From the NCBI GenBank assembly GCA_050948785.1, contig JBMNEM010000002.1, positions 1 to 64,000 of the forward strand: 64,000 bases of DNA, given 5' to 3'. A program made the position numbers and the translations under genes. Source of the stretch: JAAZMI01 sp050948785. GTDB lineage: Bacteria > Bacillota > Dethiobacteria > DTU022 > UBA8154. Positions 24,788 through 33,632 of the stretch are shown piece by piece (within the stretch, counting starts at the first letter, position 1; each line of letters begins with the position of its first letter). Below the pieces are notes generated by a model. That model made no database searches. It saw nothing but the letters and a program-made list of their open reading frames with translations, and was not told the origin of the DNA.

Positions 24788-26176
24788 TCATTTTTCCTGC
24801 TGTTTTTCTTTTTTCCTCCCCAAAAACTTTTTACCCAGTCCTTTTTTGACTTCCTGCCCGGGACGGGAAATAACCAGCGCATCAGGAGGTACATCCCGGG
24901 AAATAGTTGAACCGGCAGCAACAAAAGCGCCCCGGCCAACCCTTAAGGGGGCTATCAAATTACTGTTACAGCCGATAAAAGCCCCCTCTTCGATATTGGT
25001 AACATGTTTACGGCGACCGTCATAATTCACCACAATACTCCCCGCACCCATATTAACGTTCGCTTCCATTTGCGTATCGCCGACATAGCTAAGATGGGGC
25101 ACCTTGCTGCCCTGTCCAATGGAACTGTTTTTCACTTCCACAAAATTTCCGATTCTCGTCGCGGCACCGATCCTGCTTCCGGGGCGGATATGGACAAAAG
25201 GCCCAATGTTGGCACCCTCCCCCAGGGAACTTTCAATTACCAGGCCCTGCCGGCAACTAACGCCATTCTCCACGCGGGTATCGACCAGATGCAGTCCCGG
25301 GCCCAACCGGCAATTTTCCCCCACCACTGTCTTCCCCTCGAGAATACAATGCGGATAGATCACCGTATCCCTGCCCACCTCCACTTCAGCATCTATATAC
25401 GTAGAAGCAGGATCCAGCATGGTTACACCGGAACGCATCAACCGTGCATTAATATTTTCCCGCATGCGGGAAGCAGCGTAGGCCAGCTGGACACGATCGT
25501 TAATACCCAGCGCCAGGTGAGCGTCGGCAATTATACTGGCCTGTACTTTTCGACCCGCCTTGATGAGCATGGGAATTAGATCTGTTAAATAATATTCCCC
25601 TTTGAGCTTATTTTGAGGCAAATTGGGAAGAAAACTCAGTAAGGCTTGTGCATCAAAACAATAACATCCCGTGTTAATTTCCCGTAAGTTTTCCTGTTCA
25701 GGAGTCAGGTGCCGGTCCTCCACAATCTCTTGCACCTGTCCTTGCCCATCCCTGACAACCCGGCCATAGCCTCGGGGATCATCCATGGATGCGGTAAGGA
25801 TTGTCGCGGCCGCCTGTTGCCGGCGATGGCCGGCAACCAGTGCCTCCAGCACCTTACTTTCCAACAGAGGGGTGTCCCCGCAAAGAACCAAAACATCCCC
25901 CTCGGCGGGCAAATGAGGCAAAACCTGCTGGAGAGCATGTCCTGTCCCCAGCCGCTCCCCTTGCTCCACATAAAAATATTCTGTACCAAAGTAATCCCTG
26001 ATCTGATCCGCTCCCCGGCCGATTACCAGTACCTGTTTTTTTGTGACCACCCTGGCTGCCTGTAAAACATGCCAGAGTAAGGGTTTACCACATAACAAGT
26101 GCAAAACTTTCGGTAAAGCGGATTGCATGCGTGTCCCCTCGCCCGCCGCCAAAATAACAGCCCAGGGCTGTTCCAT
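24788..26176 (-). CDS. glmU: Bifunctional UDP-GlcNAc pyrophosphorylase / GlcN-1-P acetyltransferase
   Basis: A protein of 462 residues. It acetylates glucosamine 1-phosphate and then transfers UMP to it, giving UDP-GlcNAc for cell wall synthesis. The N-terminal uridylyltransferase starts with LAAGEGTRMQSALPKVLH. The left-handed beta helix begins near 250, with hexapeptide turns, FVEVKNSSIGQGSKVPHLSYVGD, and NYDGRRKHVT at the acetyl-CoA site. It sits upstream of prs, as in Bacillus. Its 5' flank carries an inverted repeat at 26210-26259. Confidence 0.96.
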   Translation of the reverse strand: MEQPWAVILAAGEGTRMQSALPKVLHLLCGKPLLWHVLQAARVVTKKQVLVIGRGADQIRDYFGTEYFYVEQGERLGTGHALQQVLPHLPAEGDVLVLCGDTPLLESKVLEALVAGHRRQQAAATILTASMDDPRGYGRVVRDGQGQVQEIVEDRHLTPEQENLREINTGCYCFDAQALLSFLPNLPQNKLKGEYYLTDLIPMLIKAGRKVQASIIADAHLALGINDRVQLAYAASRMRENINARLMRSGVTMLDPASTYIDAEVEVGRDTVIYPHCILEGKTVVGENCRLGPGLHLVDTRVENGVSCRQGLVIESSLGEGANIGPFVHIRPGSRIGAATRIGNFVEVKNSSIGQGSKVPHLSYVGDTQMEANVNMGAGSIVVNYDGRRKHVTNIEEGAFIGCNSNLIAPLRVGRGAFVAAGSTISRDVPPDALVISRPGQEVKKGLGKKFLGRKKEKQQEK

Positions 26177-26209
26177 TTTCCATTTCCCCCTTTGCCTTGC
26201 CCTCTCTCT

Positions 26210-26259
26210 AGCGGGTGTCTTGTCCCACTCTTAGACGCATTTTTACTGGAACACCCGCT
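26210..26259. other. Inverted repeat upstream of glmU
   Basis: Arms AGCGGGTGT (26210-26218) and ACACCCGCT (26251-26259) pair perfectly around a 32-base loop. It fills most of the 86-base gap between the nucleotidyltransferase gene and glmU. It could be a leader structure or a small repeat insertion. Confidence 0.55.
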
Positions 26260-26262
26260 CAA

Positions 26263-27024
26263 CTATTGTTCATGCAAATTCCCCAAAATCTGGCGAACCA
26301 ACCTTAAATCATCCTCTTTATCCACATCGAAACTAATTTCCGCATAACGGCTGATAATCGCCCGCGCCTTAATATTTAAAAGATCATTAAAGCGGGCCTC
26401 CAGGCTGGAAATTGAAAGTTTTTTGGTTAAGGCGCGCAGCACAAAACCCGTACCCAGTAAAGAGACCATCTTCAGGGGATTTTTGCGGTATTCTAAAAAC
26501 TTCCGGAGCAGAGGAACCGCCGGTTCTATTCTCACCGGGTTTACCAGAAAGATATTTCCTCCAGTAAAGATGCCCTCCTGAAGAGGAACGAAGGTACGCC
26601 GGACACCGGGGAATTTTTTTTCGCAGTCCTCCCTGCTGACTATGGGATAATAAAAGTCATGATCATAGGGGGAACATTGCTGCAAAAAATCTTCCACCGC
26701 CGCGGGGCTCACAAGAGGAATATCAGCTGTACTGATCAGGACAGGGTTTTCAGTCTTTAAAAAACGGTTGGCTGCAACCAGATTATCCAGCAGTGAATCG
26801 CCTTCCGGAACCATCTCCAGGGAATAATCTTCTTGTAGAAAATTAAATTTATCTACAGGGCCAACCAGCACAATGCGTCCTATTTCATGCACACGACGAT
26901 ACGTTTCCAAAACATAACGCACCATTTCCTGATGATCTATTTTCAACAGGGCCTTATTGGGGACTTCCTCCTGTGCAGTCAGTTCCCCGCTTAATCCACC
27001 AGCCAGGATAATACAGTCGACCAT
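26263..27024 (-). CDS. MobA-like nucleotidyltransferase family protein
   Basis: A protein of 253 residues with a GT-A nucleotidyltransferase fold. It begins with the nucleotide motif ILAGGLSGELTAQ, continues to NKALLKI, and has STADIPLVSP (metal-binding Asp region) near 98. It resembles MobA-like and cobalamin guanylyltransferase-like enzymes, but the substrate is unknown. The glycine loop lacks the usual GxGxRM pattern. It lies between ispE and glmU, where purR, yabJ and spoVG are found in Bacillus. Confidence 0.75.
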   Translation of the reverse strand: MVDCIILAGGLSGELTAQEEVPNKALLKIDHQEMVRYVLETYRRVHEIGRIVLVGPVDKFNFLQEDYSLEMVPEGDSLLDNLVAANRFLKTENPVLISTADIPLVSPAAVEDFLQQCSPYDHDFYYPIVSREDCEKKFPGVRRTFVPLQEGIFTGGNIFLVNPVRIEPAVPLLRKFLEYRKNPLKMVSLLGTGFVLRALTKKLSISSLEARFNDLLNIKARAIISRYAEISFDVDKEDDLRLVRQILGNLHEQ

Positions 27025-27048
27025 TGGTCATCGCCATTCCTTTTTATT

Positions 27049-27918
27049 TTAGATTGTCTTTGTTAAAATAACCCTGTAGCCCTGCGCAGCAAGCTCACTT
27101 CCAGCCTCCTGCAGTTCCCTTTCCTCGTGGGAAAGGGCAAAAACAGTCGGCCCGCTTCCGGAAAGCAGGGCCGGCAGGCCTCTATTGAGTAATTTTTCTT
27201 TTAAAAAAGCGACGTCTTTTTGCCGGGGAAAAACTGACAGCTCCAGATGATTACAGAGAAGCTTGCAGATCTCCTCACGGGTCTCCTCCCCGGAAATTTT
27301 ATTCTCTTTTAGGAGATGAATCACTTGCGCCGTTACTTCCCTCTCCGGTATTTTATCCAAATTCAGGAAACTATAAACCTGCGCCGCAGAAAGCGCCAAC
27401 CCTGCGGGAGCAGCCAGGAGCACCTTTGTCCGCGGGAAAGGTGGAAGGGCGCGCACCAGCTCTCCCCGCCCTTCAGCCAGAGCCGTCCCTCCGTAAAGAA
27501 AAAAAGGAACATCAGAACCCAGGGTTGCCCCCAATTCCTCCAAAATTTCTTTTTTCAGGGAAAGCCCCCATATTTTATTTAACCCTAACAGTACGGCCGC
27601 GGCATCACTGCTGCCTCCGCCCAGGCCGGCCGCCATAGGAATCCTTTTGTTTAATTTTATCCGCACTCCTTTTTGCGGAGCATAACGCCTCTGCAGCAGA
27701 CGGGCGGCCTCATAAGCAAGATTGCCTTCCCCCTGAGGCAGGGAATCCTCACAGCTTAACTCGATTCTTCCGCCGGGAATATCCTCCAGGTAGAGGATAT
27801 CACAAAGTTCCAGCTCTTGTAAAACAGTCCTGATCTGATGAAAACCATCCCTGCGGCGAAAGAGAACCTCCAGCGTTAAATTAATTTTTGCATGTGCCTT
27901 TAATTCCAAGCTTTTCAT
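27049..27918 (-). CDS. ispE: 4-diphosphocytidyl-2-C-methyl-D-erythritol kinase
   Basis: A GHMP kinase of 289 residues in the non-mevalonate isoprenoid pathway. AHAKINLTLEV is the substrate-binding N-terminus, PMAAGLGGGSSDAAAVLLGLN the ATP loop, and LLSGSGPTVFAL the third GHMP motif. ATG at 27918 follows the NAPRTase stop by one base, which suggests coupling. Length and motifs are typical. Confidence 0.95.
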   Translation of the reverse strand: MKSLELKAHAKINLTLEVLFRRRDGFHQIRTVLQELELCDILYLEDIPGGRIELSCEDSLPQGEGNLAYEAARLLQRRYAPQKGVRIKLNKRIPMAAGLGGGSSDAAAVLLGLNKIWGLSLKKEILEELGATLGSDVPFFLYGGTALAEGRGELVRALPPFPRTKVLLAAPAGLALSAAQVYSFLNLDKIPEREVTAQVIHLLKENKISGEETREEICKLLCNHLELSVFPRQKDVAFLKEKLLNRGLPALLSGSGPTVFALSHEERELQEAGSELAAQGYRVILTKTI

Positions 27919-27919
27919 C

Positions 27920-28954
27920 TTAGAGATAACAAATCAAACGAGGATTCTCAGTAATTCCCGGTATACGTCCTCGTTTGGCCAGAGGAAACCCATCAATTTC
28001 CTTAATGTCCATCGTCATATCAATCGGACGCGCCCCGGAAATATAGCTGCCTACACCAAAAGCATCTGCTCCAGCCTCGGCCAGCAAAGGTATTCGTTCC
28101 TGGGTAATGCCCCCTGAAACAAAAATTTGAACATGATTATAACCAGCCTGGTCCAGGCGGGCACGCACCTCGGAGACAAGCCCCGGCGTAACACCGCCCC
28201 TTTCTCCGGGGGTATCCAGTCTGACGGCATGAAGACGGTCACCCAAAGCCTGAGCTACTCTTAAAGTTTCTTCGGCTTCATCTTTAAAAGTATCTACAAG
28301 AATAATCCGGGGAGAATCGGGAGGCATGGTCCGATCGTAAAGAAGGGCCGTTTCCACCGTATCCCCGATAATCAATACCGCAGCGTGCGGCACCGTACCC
28401 GTAGGTTCTTTTCCTAATAACTTGGCCCCCAGAATACAACTGCAATTTTCTGCTCCCCCAACCACTGCAGCTCTTTCCATCACCGGAGCAACAGCAGGAT
28501 GAACATGACGGGCGCCAAAAGCAAAAACCGGCTTATCACCGGCAGCATCCTTACAAGCCCGGGCAGCCGTAGCCCAACCGCTGGCACTGGCCAGCATGCC
28601 CAGAAGAGCCGTTTCATACATGCCAAACTCATCATAAGGCCCACTGATACGCATGACCACTTCTTTTTCTTTCATTTCCTCACCTTCCGGGATGGCCCAA
28701 AGAGAAATTTTTTTATTTTTTAAAAGATTAAAAGCTTCCTCTATCCCCGCCAAAACCCCGGCCCTGCTGCAAAAAAATTCTGCCACAACAGGGGTATTTT
28801 CTTTCCCGGCATAGGAGAGCAGTTCTCTGGTGCGAACAAAATAAAGATCGGAAGTAGCTCCTTTGATAATTTCTTCGTGGGTTGCACTATGGAATATCCG
28901 TCCTTCTTTTATTTGAAATTCCCGCACATCATTAACGTCTCTTAATTCTTTCAA
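27920..28954 (-). CDS. Nicotinate phosphoribosyltransferase
   Basis: An enzyme of about 344 residues of the short nicotinate phosphoribosyltransferase group, which joins nicotinate and PRPP for NAD salvage. Characteristic stretches are VAEFFCSRAGVLAG, FAFGARHVHPAVAP, and the C-terminal VSGGITQERIPLLAEAGADAFGVGSYIS phosphate site. The frame starts with GTG at 28969, but the TTG at 28954 is better placed after GGGGGGGA. It appears cotranscribed with ispE. Confidence 0.9.
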   Translation of the reverse strand: MKELRDVNDVREFQIKEGRIFHSATHEEIIKGATSDLYFVRTRELLSYAGKENTPVVAEFFCSRAGVLAGIEEAFNLLKNKKISLWAIPEGEEMKEKEVVMRISGPYDEFGMYETALLGMLASASGWATAARACKDAAGDKPVFAFGARHVHPAVAPVMERAAVVGGAENCSCILGAKLLGKEPTGTVPHAAVLIIGDTVETALLYDRTMPPDSPRIILVDTFKDEAEETLRVAQALGDRLHAVRLDTPGERGGVTPGLVSEVRARLDQAGYNHVQIFVSGGITQERIPLLAEAGADAFGVGSYISGARPIDMTMDIKEIDGFPLAKRGRIPGITENPRLICYL

Positions 28955-29121
28955 AGATGTCCCCCCCACAGGTCGGTTAGTGCTGTAAAACGCCTGTCCA
29001 TTATATAATAATCCTCGAAGTTATTCTCCATTTCTCAGGTAAAATCCTTTAATTCCTCTGCCTATTCTACAGTTAAAATCGGTTTTATTCCCAGGCATGC
29101 TTAAGAAATCCAATTATGTAA

Positions 29122-29147
29122 GGGTATACCAAATAAATGGTATACCC
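29122..29147 (-). terminator. Hairpin after the SASP gene
   Basis: Arms GGGTATACCA and TGGTATACCC form a 10 bp stem with a 6-base loop, 13 bases after the SASP stop. The T tail is weak, so its role as a terminator is likely but not certain. Confidence 0.5.
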
Positions 29148-29159
29148 CGCCACCGCACC

Positions 29160-29354
29160 TTAATGCTGGGTGTTCTGGGTGTTATTAGAGGAGACGGTCT
29201 TTTCCGCTCTTTCAATAGCCAATCTGACAAGGTTACCACAGTTGCGTGAAGTTACCTCCCCAAATCCTTCCCTACGGGCGATTTCACCAACACCAAGCTC
29301 ATCTGCCAGCTCGAATTTAAGGGCATCGGACATTACACGCCTTCTTCTCGCCAT
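29160..29354 (-). CDS. Alpha/beta-type small acid-soluble spore protein
   Basis: A 64-residue DNA-binding spore protein. LKFELADELGVG matches the GPR protease cleavage region and TSRNCGNLVRLAIERAE the second conserved box. These proteins coat forespore DNA and protect it. The ATG at 29354 has AAGGAG 11 bases before it. The frame continues upstream to 29564 but without family sequence. The basic N-terminus MARRRRVMSD is typical of clostridial SASPs. Confidence 0.92.
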   Translation of the reverse strand: MARRRRVMSDALKFELADELGVGEIARREGFGEVTSRNCGNLVRLAIERAEKTVSSNNTQNTQH

Positions 29355-29969
29355 TAAATTCTCAACTCCTTTTTTTAAGTGTGGTGGCGTTAATATCTTA
29401 TACCAATCAGGCAAAAATATAGCTGTTAAATATTTGGCTTCCTGTACAAAAAACACAAACCAGTTTTTTAAAAGCGGTAAAAATGGATTGTAAAACAGGT
29501 TTTTACAAAGATGGCATTTTTTTAAAAGCCAAACGTTGTTGAAGCATTGTTGAACTGGCACCAACCGCGGGGACGGTCCTTGTGGCTACCAACCGCGGGG
29601 ACGGTCCTTGTGGCTGGTACTTGTGAAGTATTGTTGAAGCATTGTTCCATGCTGCCCCGGTGGACATGTCCAAGTATTCGGGACAACAATACCTAAAAAG
29701 CGTGTAGCTTTACCTGGCCGCCAGGCACTGCGGCCAAGCGGGCCGCTTTGCCGCTTACGCGGAACAACAGCGGGCCAGCGGGATCTGAAACCGGTCATTT
29801 CAGGCATTGCTGTGACCCGCAGGCAAGCGCTCTCGGGTGCGCCTGTCACCCTGGCGGCGTCATTTTCAGACATTGCTGGTGACTCGCAGGTTCGTGGCGG
29901 TTAGTAAGATAAGAATGGCTCCTTTTCCGGTGGAACGGGAAAAAGGAGCCATTACTGCGCACGACCATT
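29355..29969. other. Non-coding, repeat-rich stretch between SASP and mcp
   Basis: About 600 bases without a supported gene. It holds the SASP upstream region, a tandem 28-base repeat at 29561-29616, the word TTGTTGAAGCATTGTT twice (29536-29551 and 29632-29647), and two diverged copies of CATTTCAGGCATTGCT-GTGACCCGCAGG near 29797 and 29861. An open frame of 95 codons here (29586-29873) is repeat-made and lacks family features. Confidence 0.6.
29561..29616. repeat. Two tandem 28-base repeats with GGGGACGGTCCTTGTGGC core
   Basis: Copies at 29561-29588 and 29589-29616 differ by one base at most. The core GGGGACGGTCCTTGTGGC is closely related to repeats at 33008-33080, which have it on the other strand. 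It looks like a REP-type element. Confidence 0.8.
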
Positions 29970-32039
29970 TTACATGCTGAATTCCCTGACCACAGACTGG
30001 AGTTCCTCCGCCATAGCATTCAATCTGGAGACGTTGTTACTAATCTCTTCCAACAAAGCCGTCTGTTCCTGGCTTGAAGCGGCGATCTCTTCAGCTGCTG
30101 CTGATTGCTCCTGTGCACCGCCGGCGATATCCTCGATATAAGCGCTTAAATCCGCAACCGACTGCAAAATTTCATGCAGCCTCTGTTCTACTGAACGCGC
30201 TTTTTCATCTCCCGCGGCAACGACCTGCGATACACCCACCATCTTCTTTACAGCCTCCTGGATGCGTTCCTGTATGCCGGCAATCAACTCCGATATCTCA
30301 CCGGCAGCCTTTTCGCTTTGCTCCGCCAGTTTGCGCACTTCATCCGCAACCACGGCAAAACCCCGCCCCTGTTCTCCGGCGCGGGCGGCCTCAATGGCCG
30401 CATTCAGGGCTAAAAGATTCGTCTGGCCAGCAATTTCCATAATGGTTTTAATAATCATCGTAATTTTATGGGAGTAATTTTCCAGCTCCAGCACGGCTGT
30501 ACTCACATCCTGCACAGCGAGATCGATTTCCCCCATGCTTTTAACTGCTTCATGGACAGCCGTCATTCCCTCAGAAGCATTTTGTTCGCTCCCCTTTCCT
30601 TTCTGGGCGGCCTGCTCCGAAGCATGGGCAATCTCCTGCGCCTTATGCGCCACACTCTCTCCTGCTGTTAAGGCAATCTCCTCCATGGCGGCATTGCTTT
30701 GCTGGACAGCGGAGGAGAGCTCCCCGGTGGAAACGGTTATATTTTCTGACATTTGCTGCATAGTTTTGACGATTTCCTTCAAACCACCAAGCATGGCATT
30801 AAAGCCGTCCCCGATCTGCCCAATCTCATCCTGGCGTTGGATCTGGACCTCCTGATTTAAAGCTCCACCGGCAGCATTTTTCATGCTGTGCATAATGCTG
30901 AGAAGAGGCTTGGTAACCCCCTGACTATATTTAAAGGCCACTGCCAAAGCAACAATTAAACTCAAAGCACCGATCAGTAAAAAACGGTTGCGGTTGGAAT
31001 TTTTTGCTAAAACAAAGGGTGCTTCCGGTGTCCCCACATAAAGCATCCCGACAACCTTTTTGTCATAATCCCTCAAAGGCAGATAGGAGGTAATATAATA
31101 TTCATCCACTACCTGAGCTCGTCCTGAATAAGGTTCTTCCTCTTTCAGGACCTTTTGAACCACGTTCCGGGCAGCTTTAGTGCCAAGCGCCCTATTCCCG
31201 TCTTCATCCAAAACCGTAGTGGCAATACGCAGATCCTCAAAAAATATTGTAGCCGTTACACCAAGGGTCTGGGTAATGCGCTCTACCAGATCATCATTAT
31301 TGTTTAAGATCTCTCCACCAATTAAAACTCCCCTGACCTGCTGCATTGAATTATTAAAGCTTACAACTGGAACAGCGGCTACTAAAGCCAGAGCCCGCTC
31401 TTCCGTTTCTCCCTCGCCGGAAAGAGCTTCTCCTGTATCTTTAATCTTGACGGCAGCTTTCTCCAGCAATTGTTCATCTCTTAAAAAGCTCTCCGGCAAA
31501 ACAACCACCCCGGAGACAACCTGCCCATACTCCCCGTCCGCAGCTTTTTCCACCAGAGGTGAAAGAATCTGGGAATCATCAAGCAGCTCTGCACTGTTGG
31601 CCCGGGCCTGAACAAAATACTGCGTGTCCACCAAAGTCAAAAAATCAAGTTCATAATTTAATTTCTCGGCATAAAGAGCTGTTAAATCATCTTTTCTCTC
31701 CAGGGCTTTAACCATCTGCGGATTGCTCGCAGCCATGCCGATCTGAAAAGCACGTTCCTCCAACCGGCTCCTGAAGATATATTCTGCCGCCCGGGCATCT
31801 TTTTCTATCGTAATGCGGGCTTGTTCTTCCACATTCTCGGTAATCAGAGTCAAGGCCAAATATCCCGCAACCAGTAAAGGCAGCAAGGTTAAAAGAATTA
31901 AAATGGTCAGCAATTGGCGGTGCAAACCAGCCTTTCCCGCCTGTATTTCCTCTGATTCAGCCTTTCCGCCCCAGAATGCTCCTAAGTAGTTTTTTATCTT
32001 GCCCCACAAATCCAAACTTGTTTTGCGCATTCCGGACAT
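29970..32039 (-). CDS. Methyl-accepting chemotaxis protein with extracellular Cache-like domain
   Basis: A chemoreceptor of about 689 residues. A first membrane helix lies near 40-60, followed by an extracellular sensing domain of about 270 residues, probably Cache type. A second helix (RFLLIGALSLIVALAVAF) is followed by HAMP and the signalling domain. The hairpin tip is intact: IAGQTNLLALNAAIEAARAGEQGRGFAVVADEVRKLAEQS. The ATG at 32039 follows GGAAAGGGGG; the frame extends to 32072. It is the last gene of the fla/che operon and is split from cheR by about 110 bases. Confidence 0.92.
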   Translation of the reverse strand: MSGMRKTSLDLWGKIKNYLGAFWGGKAESEEIQAGKAGLHRQLLTILILLTLLPLLVAGYLALTLITENVEEQARITIEKDARAAEYIFRSRLEERAFQIGMAASNPQMVKALERKDDLTALYAEKLNYELDFLTLVDTQYFVQARANSAELLDDSQILSPLVEKAADGEYGQVVSGVVVLPESFLRDEQLLEKAAVKIKDTGEALSGEGETEERALALVAAVPVVSFNNSMQQVRGVLIGGEILNNNDDLVERITQTLGVTATIFFEDLRIATTVLDEDGNRALGTKAARNVVQKVLKEEEPYSGRAQVVDEYYITSYLPLRDYDKKVVGMLYVGTPEAPFVLAKNSNRNRFLLIGALSLIVALAVAFKYSQGVTKPLLSIMHSMKNAAGGALNQEVQIQRQDEIGQIGDGFNAMLGGLKEIVKTMQQMSENITVSTGELSSAVQQSNAAMEEIALTAGESVAHKAQEIAHASEQAAQKGKGSEQNASEGMTAVHEAVKSMGEIDLAVQDVSTAVLELENYSHKITMIIKTIMEIAGQTNLLALNAAIEAARAGEQGRGFAVVADEVRKLAEQSEKAAGEISELIAGIQERIQEAVKKMVGVSQVVAAGDEKARSVEQRLHEILQSVADLSAYIEDIAGGAQEQSAAAEEIAASSQEQTALLEEISNNVSRLNAMAEELQSVVREFSM

Positions 32040-32148
32040 TAAAAAACCCCCTTTCCTGAACTTGAAACTCAAACCCTCACCCTAATTTACTTCCCGCTGC
32101 TGTTTTTAAGAATGATCATCATTACGTCAGTCCTGCTATCCATAAAAT

Positions 32149-32934
32149 TTACTGCTTTTGAAAAATTGTATTCTGGAGCTTACTCAGCCCATATTTACCG
32201 GGATTATTGATATATTCCGCTGAGCCGATCACCAGAAACCCCCCGGGCTCCAAACTGCATGAAAAACGTTCCAGAAGGAGCTTTTGGGTTTCGGATTTAA
32301 AATAAATAAACACATTACGGCAGAGAATCATATGGCAGCCTGGGATTGGTTTATCTATAAGGAGATTGTGCTTTTTAAAAATTACCGCCTTTTTCAGCAC
32401 ATCCTTGATCCAATAGTTTTCGCCATCTTTTTTAAAGTAACGTTGCAGAAGATTATTGGGAGTCTTGGATAGGTAGCGCTGGTTAAAACAGCCTTTTTGC
32501 GCCACCATAAGCACATTTTCATCAATATCCGTAGCGAGAACCTTTGCCCGCCTCAAAGCGTTCAACTTGTGAAGAATAATGGCGATACTCAGGGGCTCGG
32601 CACCCATGGAACAGCCGGCACTCCAAATTTTTAAACCCTGGGGATAATTTTTCAGCAGTTGCGGAAAAACATCTTTTTCCAAGCAGTTAAAAACATTGCC
32701 ATCCCGGAAAAACTCAGAAGTATTGATCGTCAAATAATGACAAAAACGCTCCATTGCCGGAAGATTGACAGAAAGATAATTATAAAAAAGGTTAAAATCA
32801 GGCCTGTTTTCCCGCAGCATCATTTGCCTAATCCGGCGCTCCATCTGTTTATCCTTATAACAATCCAGATTAAGTCCAGTTTTCGCATAAAAAGCCTTTT
32901 TAAAACGTGTATAATCCCAGGAACCGGTAAACAT
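32149..32934 (-). CDS. cheR: Chemotaxis protein methyltransferase CheR
   Basis: A protein of 261 residues. It methylates receptor glutamates with S-adenosylmethionine. An N-terminal helical domain (YKDKQMERRIRQMM) is followed by the methyltransferase core: WSAGCSMGAEPLSIAI binds SAM, TDIDENVL contacts it, and LCRNVFIYF is a late motif. The frame runs to 33120 but that upstream part is translated repeat. ATG at 32934 has GGAGAG eight bases upstream. No cheB is seen in the window. Confidence 0.93.
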   Translation of the reverse strand: MFTGSWDYTRFKKAFYAKTGLNLDCYKDKQMERRIRQMMLRENRPDFNLFYNYLSVNLPAMERFCHYLTINTSEFFRDGNVFNCLEKDVFPQLLKNYPQGLKIWSAGCSMGAEPLSIAIILHKLNALRRAKVLATDIDENVLMVAQKGCFNQRYLSKTPNNLLQRYFKKDGENYWIKDVLKKAVIFKKHNLLIDKPIPGCHMILCRNVFIYFKSETQKLLLERFSCSLEPGGFLVIGSAEYINNPGKYGLSKLQNTIFQKQ

Positions 32935-33007
32935 CTTCATATCTCTCCAGTACCAGGCAAACAATATCGCCTGGATTCGTTTAAAGTGATTGCTAAATCT
33001 GCCAATC

Positions 33008-33080
33008 TGCCACAAGGTACCGCAAGGTACGTCCCCCCGGCTGGCCCACTGCCCGGCTGCCTGCCACAAGGTACGTCCCC
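33008..33080. repeat. GTCCCC-type repeats between cheD and cheR
   Basis: The words GCCACAAGGTACGTCCCC (33063-33080), GCAAGGTACGTCCCC (33022-33036) and TGCCACAAGGTACC (33008-33021) are close relatives. Read on the minus strand, they give GGGGACGTACCTTGTGGC, related to the core of the tandem repeat at 29561-29616. Confidence 0.75.
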
Positions 33081-33142
33081 TTGGCTGCCCCCTGGCTGCA
33101 TCCCTGGTTCCTCTGCCCAAAGTCCATCTTTTTTACCGTAGC

Positions 33143-33628
33143 CTAAACCTCTTTTTCACCCCTGCCCACCGTCGAAATAATCACTTGGCCCGTTTCCACA
33201 AAAAAACGCAGCGTGCGTCCATAGTTACCCCCAACATCCTCCCCGGCGATGGGAATCCCGAGCTCCTTTAAAACCCGCCTGACCGCCTGCACATTTTTTT
33301 CCCCGACACTGTTTCCTGGTTTCTGATTCATAAATAACTGGCTGCCCCCGGCAATTTTGGCCTGAAGCCGCTCCCTTTTTCCCCCGGCCTTTTCAATTTC
33401 CTGCACAAGTAAGGGTATGGCCGTATCCGCAAATTTGGCCGGGTTAAGGGGTACCGGCCTCCGGTAAAATCCCCTGCTATCGGCCAGAAGTATATGTGCC
33501 AAGCCTCCAACCTTGTTTTGAGCATCGTAGAGGGCAATACCCACACAGGAACCCAGTCCAATTGTCATTAAAACTCCTTGACCTTTAAGCACAGCCCAAT
33601 CAGCGATCTTTACCCGGGAAATATGCAT
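33143..33628 (-). CDS. cheD: Chemoreceptor glutamine deamidase CheD
   Basis: A protein of 161 residues. It deamidates receptor glutamines and binds CheC. T22, C28 and H45 form the catalytic triad, in MTIGLGSCVG and GGLAHILL. The start ATG at 33628 follows the cheC stop by four bases, so they are coupled. The partner CheC precedes it, as in Bacillus. Confidence 0.95.
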   Translation of the reverse strand: MHISRVKIADWAVLKGQGVLMTIGLGSCVGIALYDAQNKVGGLAHILLADSRGFYRRPVPLNPAKFADTAIPLLVQEIEKAGGKRERLQAKIAGGSQLFMNQKPGNSVGEKNVQAVRRVLKELGIPIAGEDVGGNYGRTLRFFVETGQVIISTVGRGEKEV

Positions 33629-33632
33629 ACCC

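Noticed and set aside
29586..29873. Minus-strand open frame of 95 codons
   Set aside because: It is made from direct repeats and GC-rich sequence with no recognisable protein features or ribosome site.
32935..33120. N-terminal extension of CheR up to 33120
   Set aside because: The 60 extra residues come from repeat DNA and are not part of the family. A good ribosome site precedes ATG 32934.
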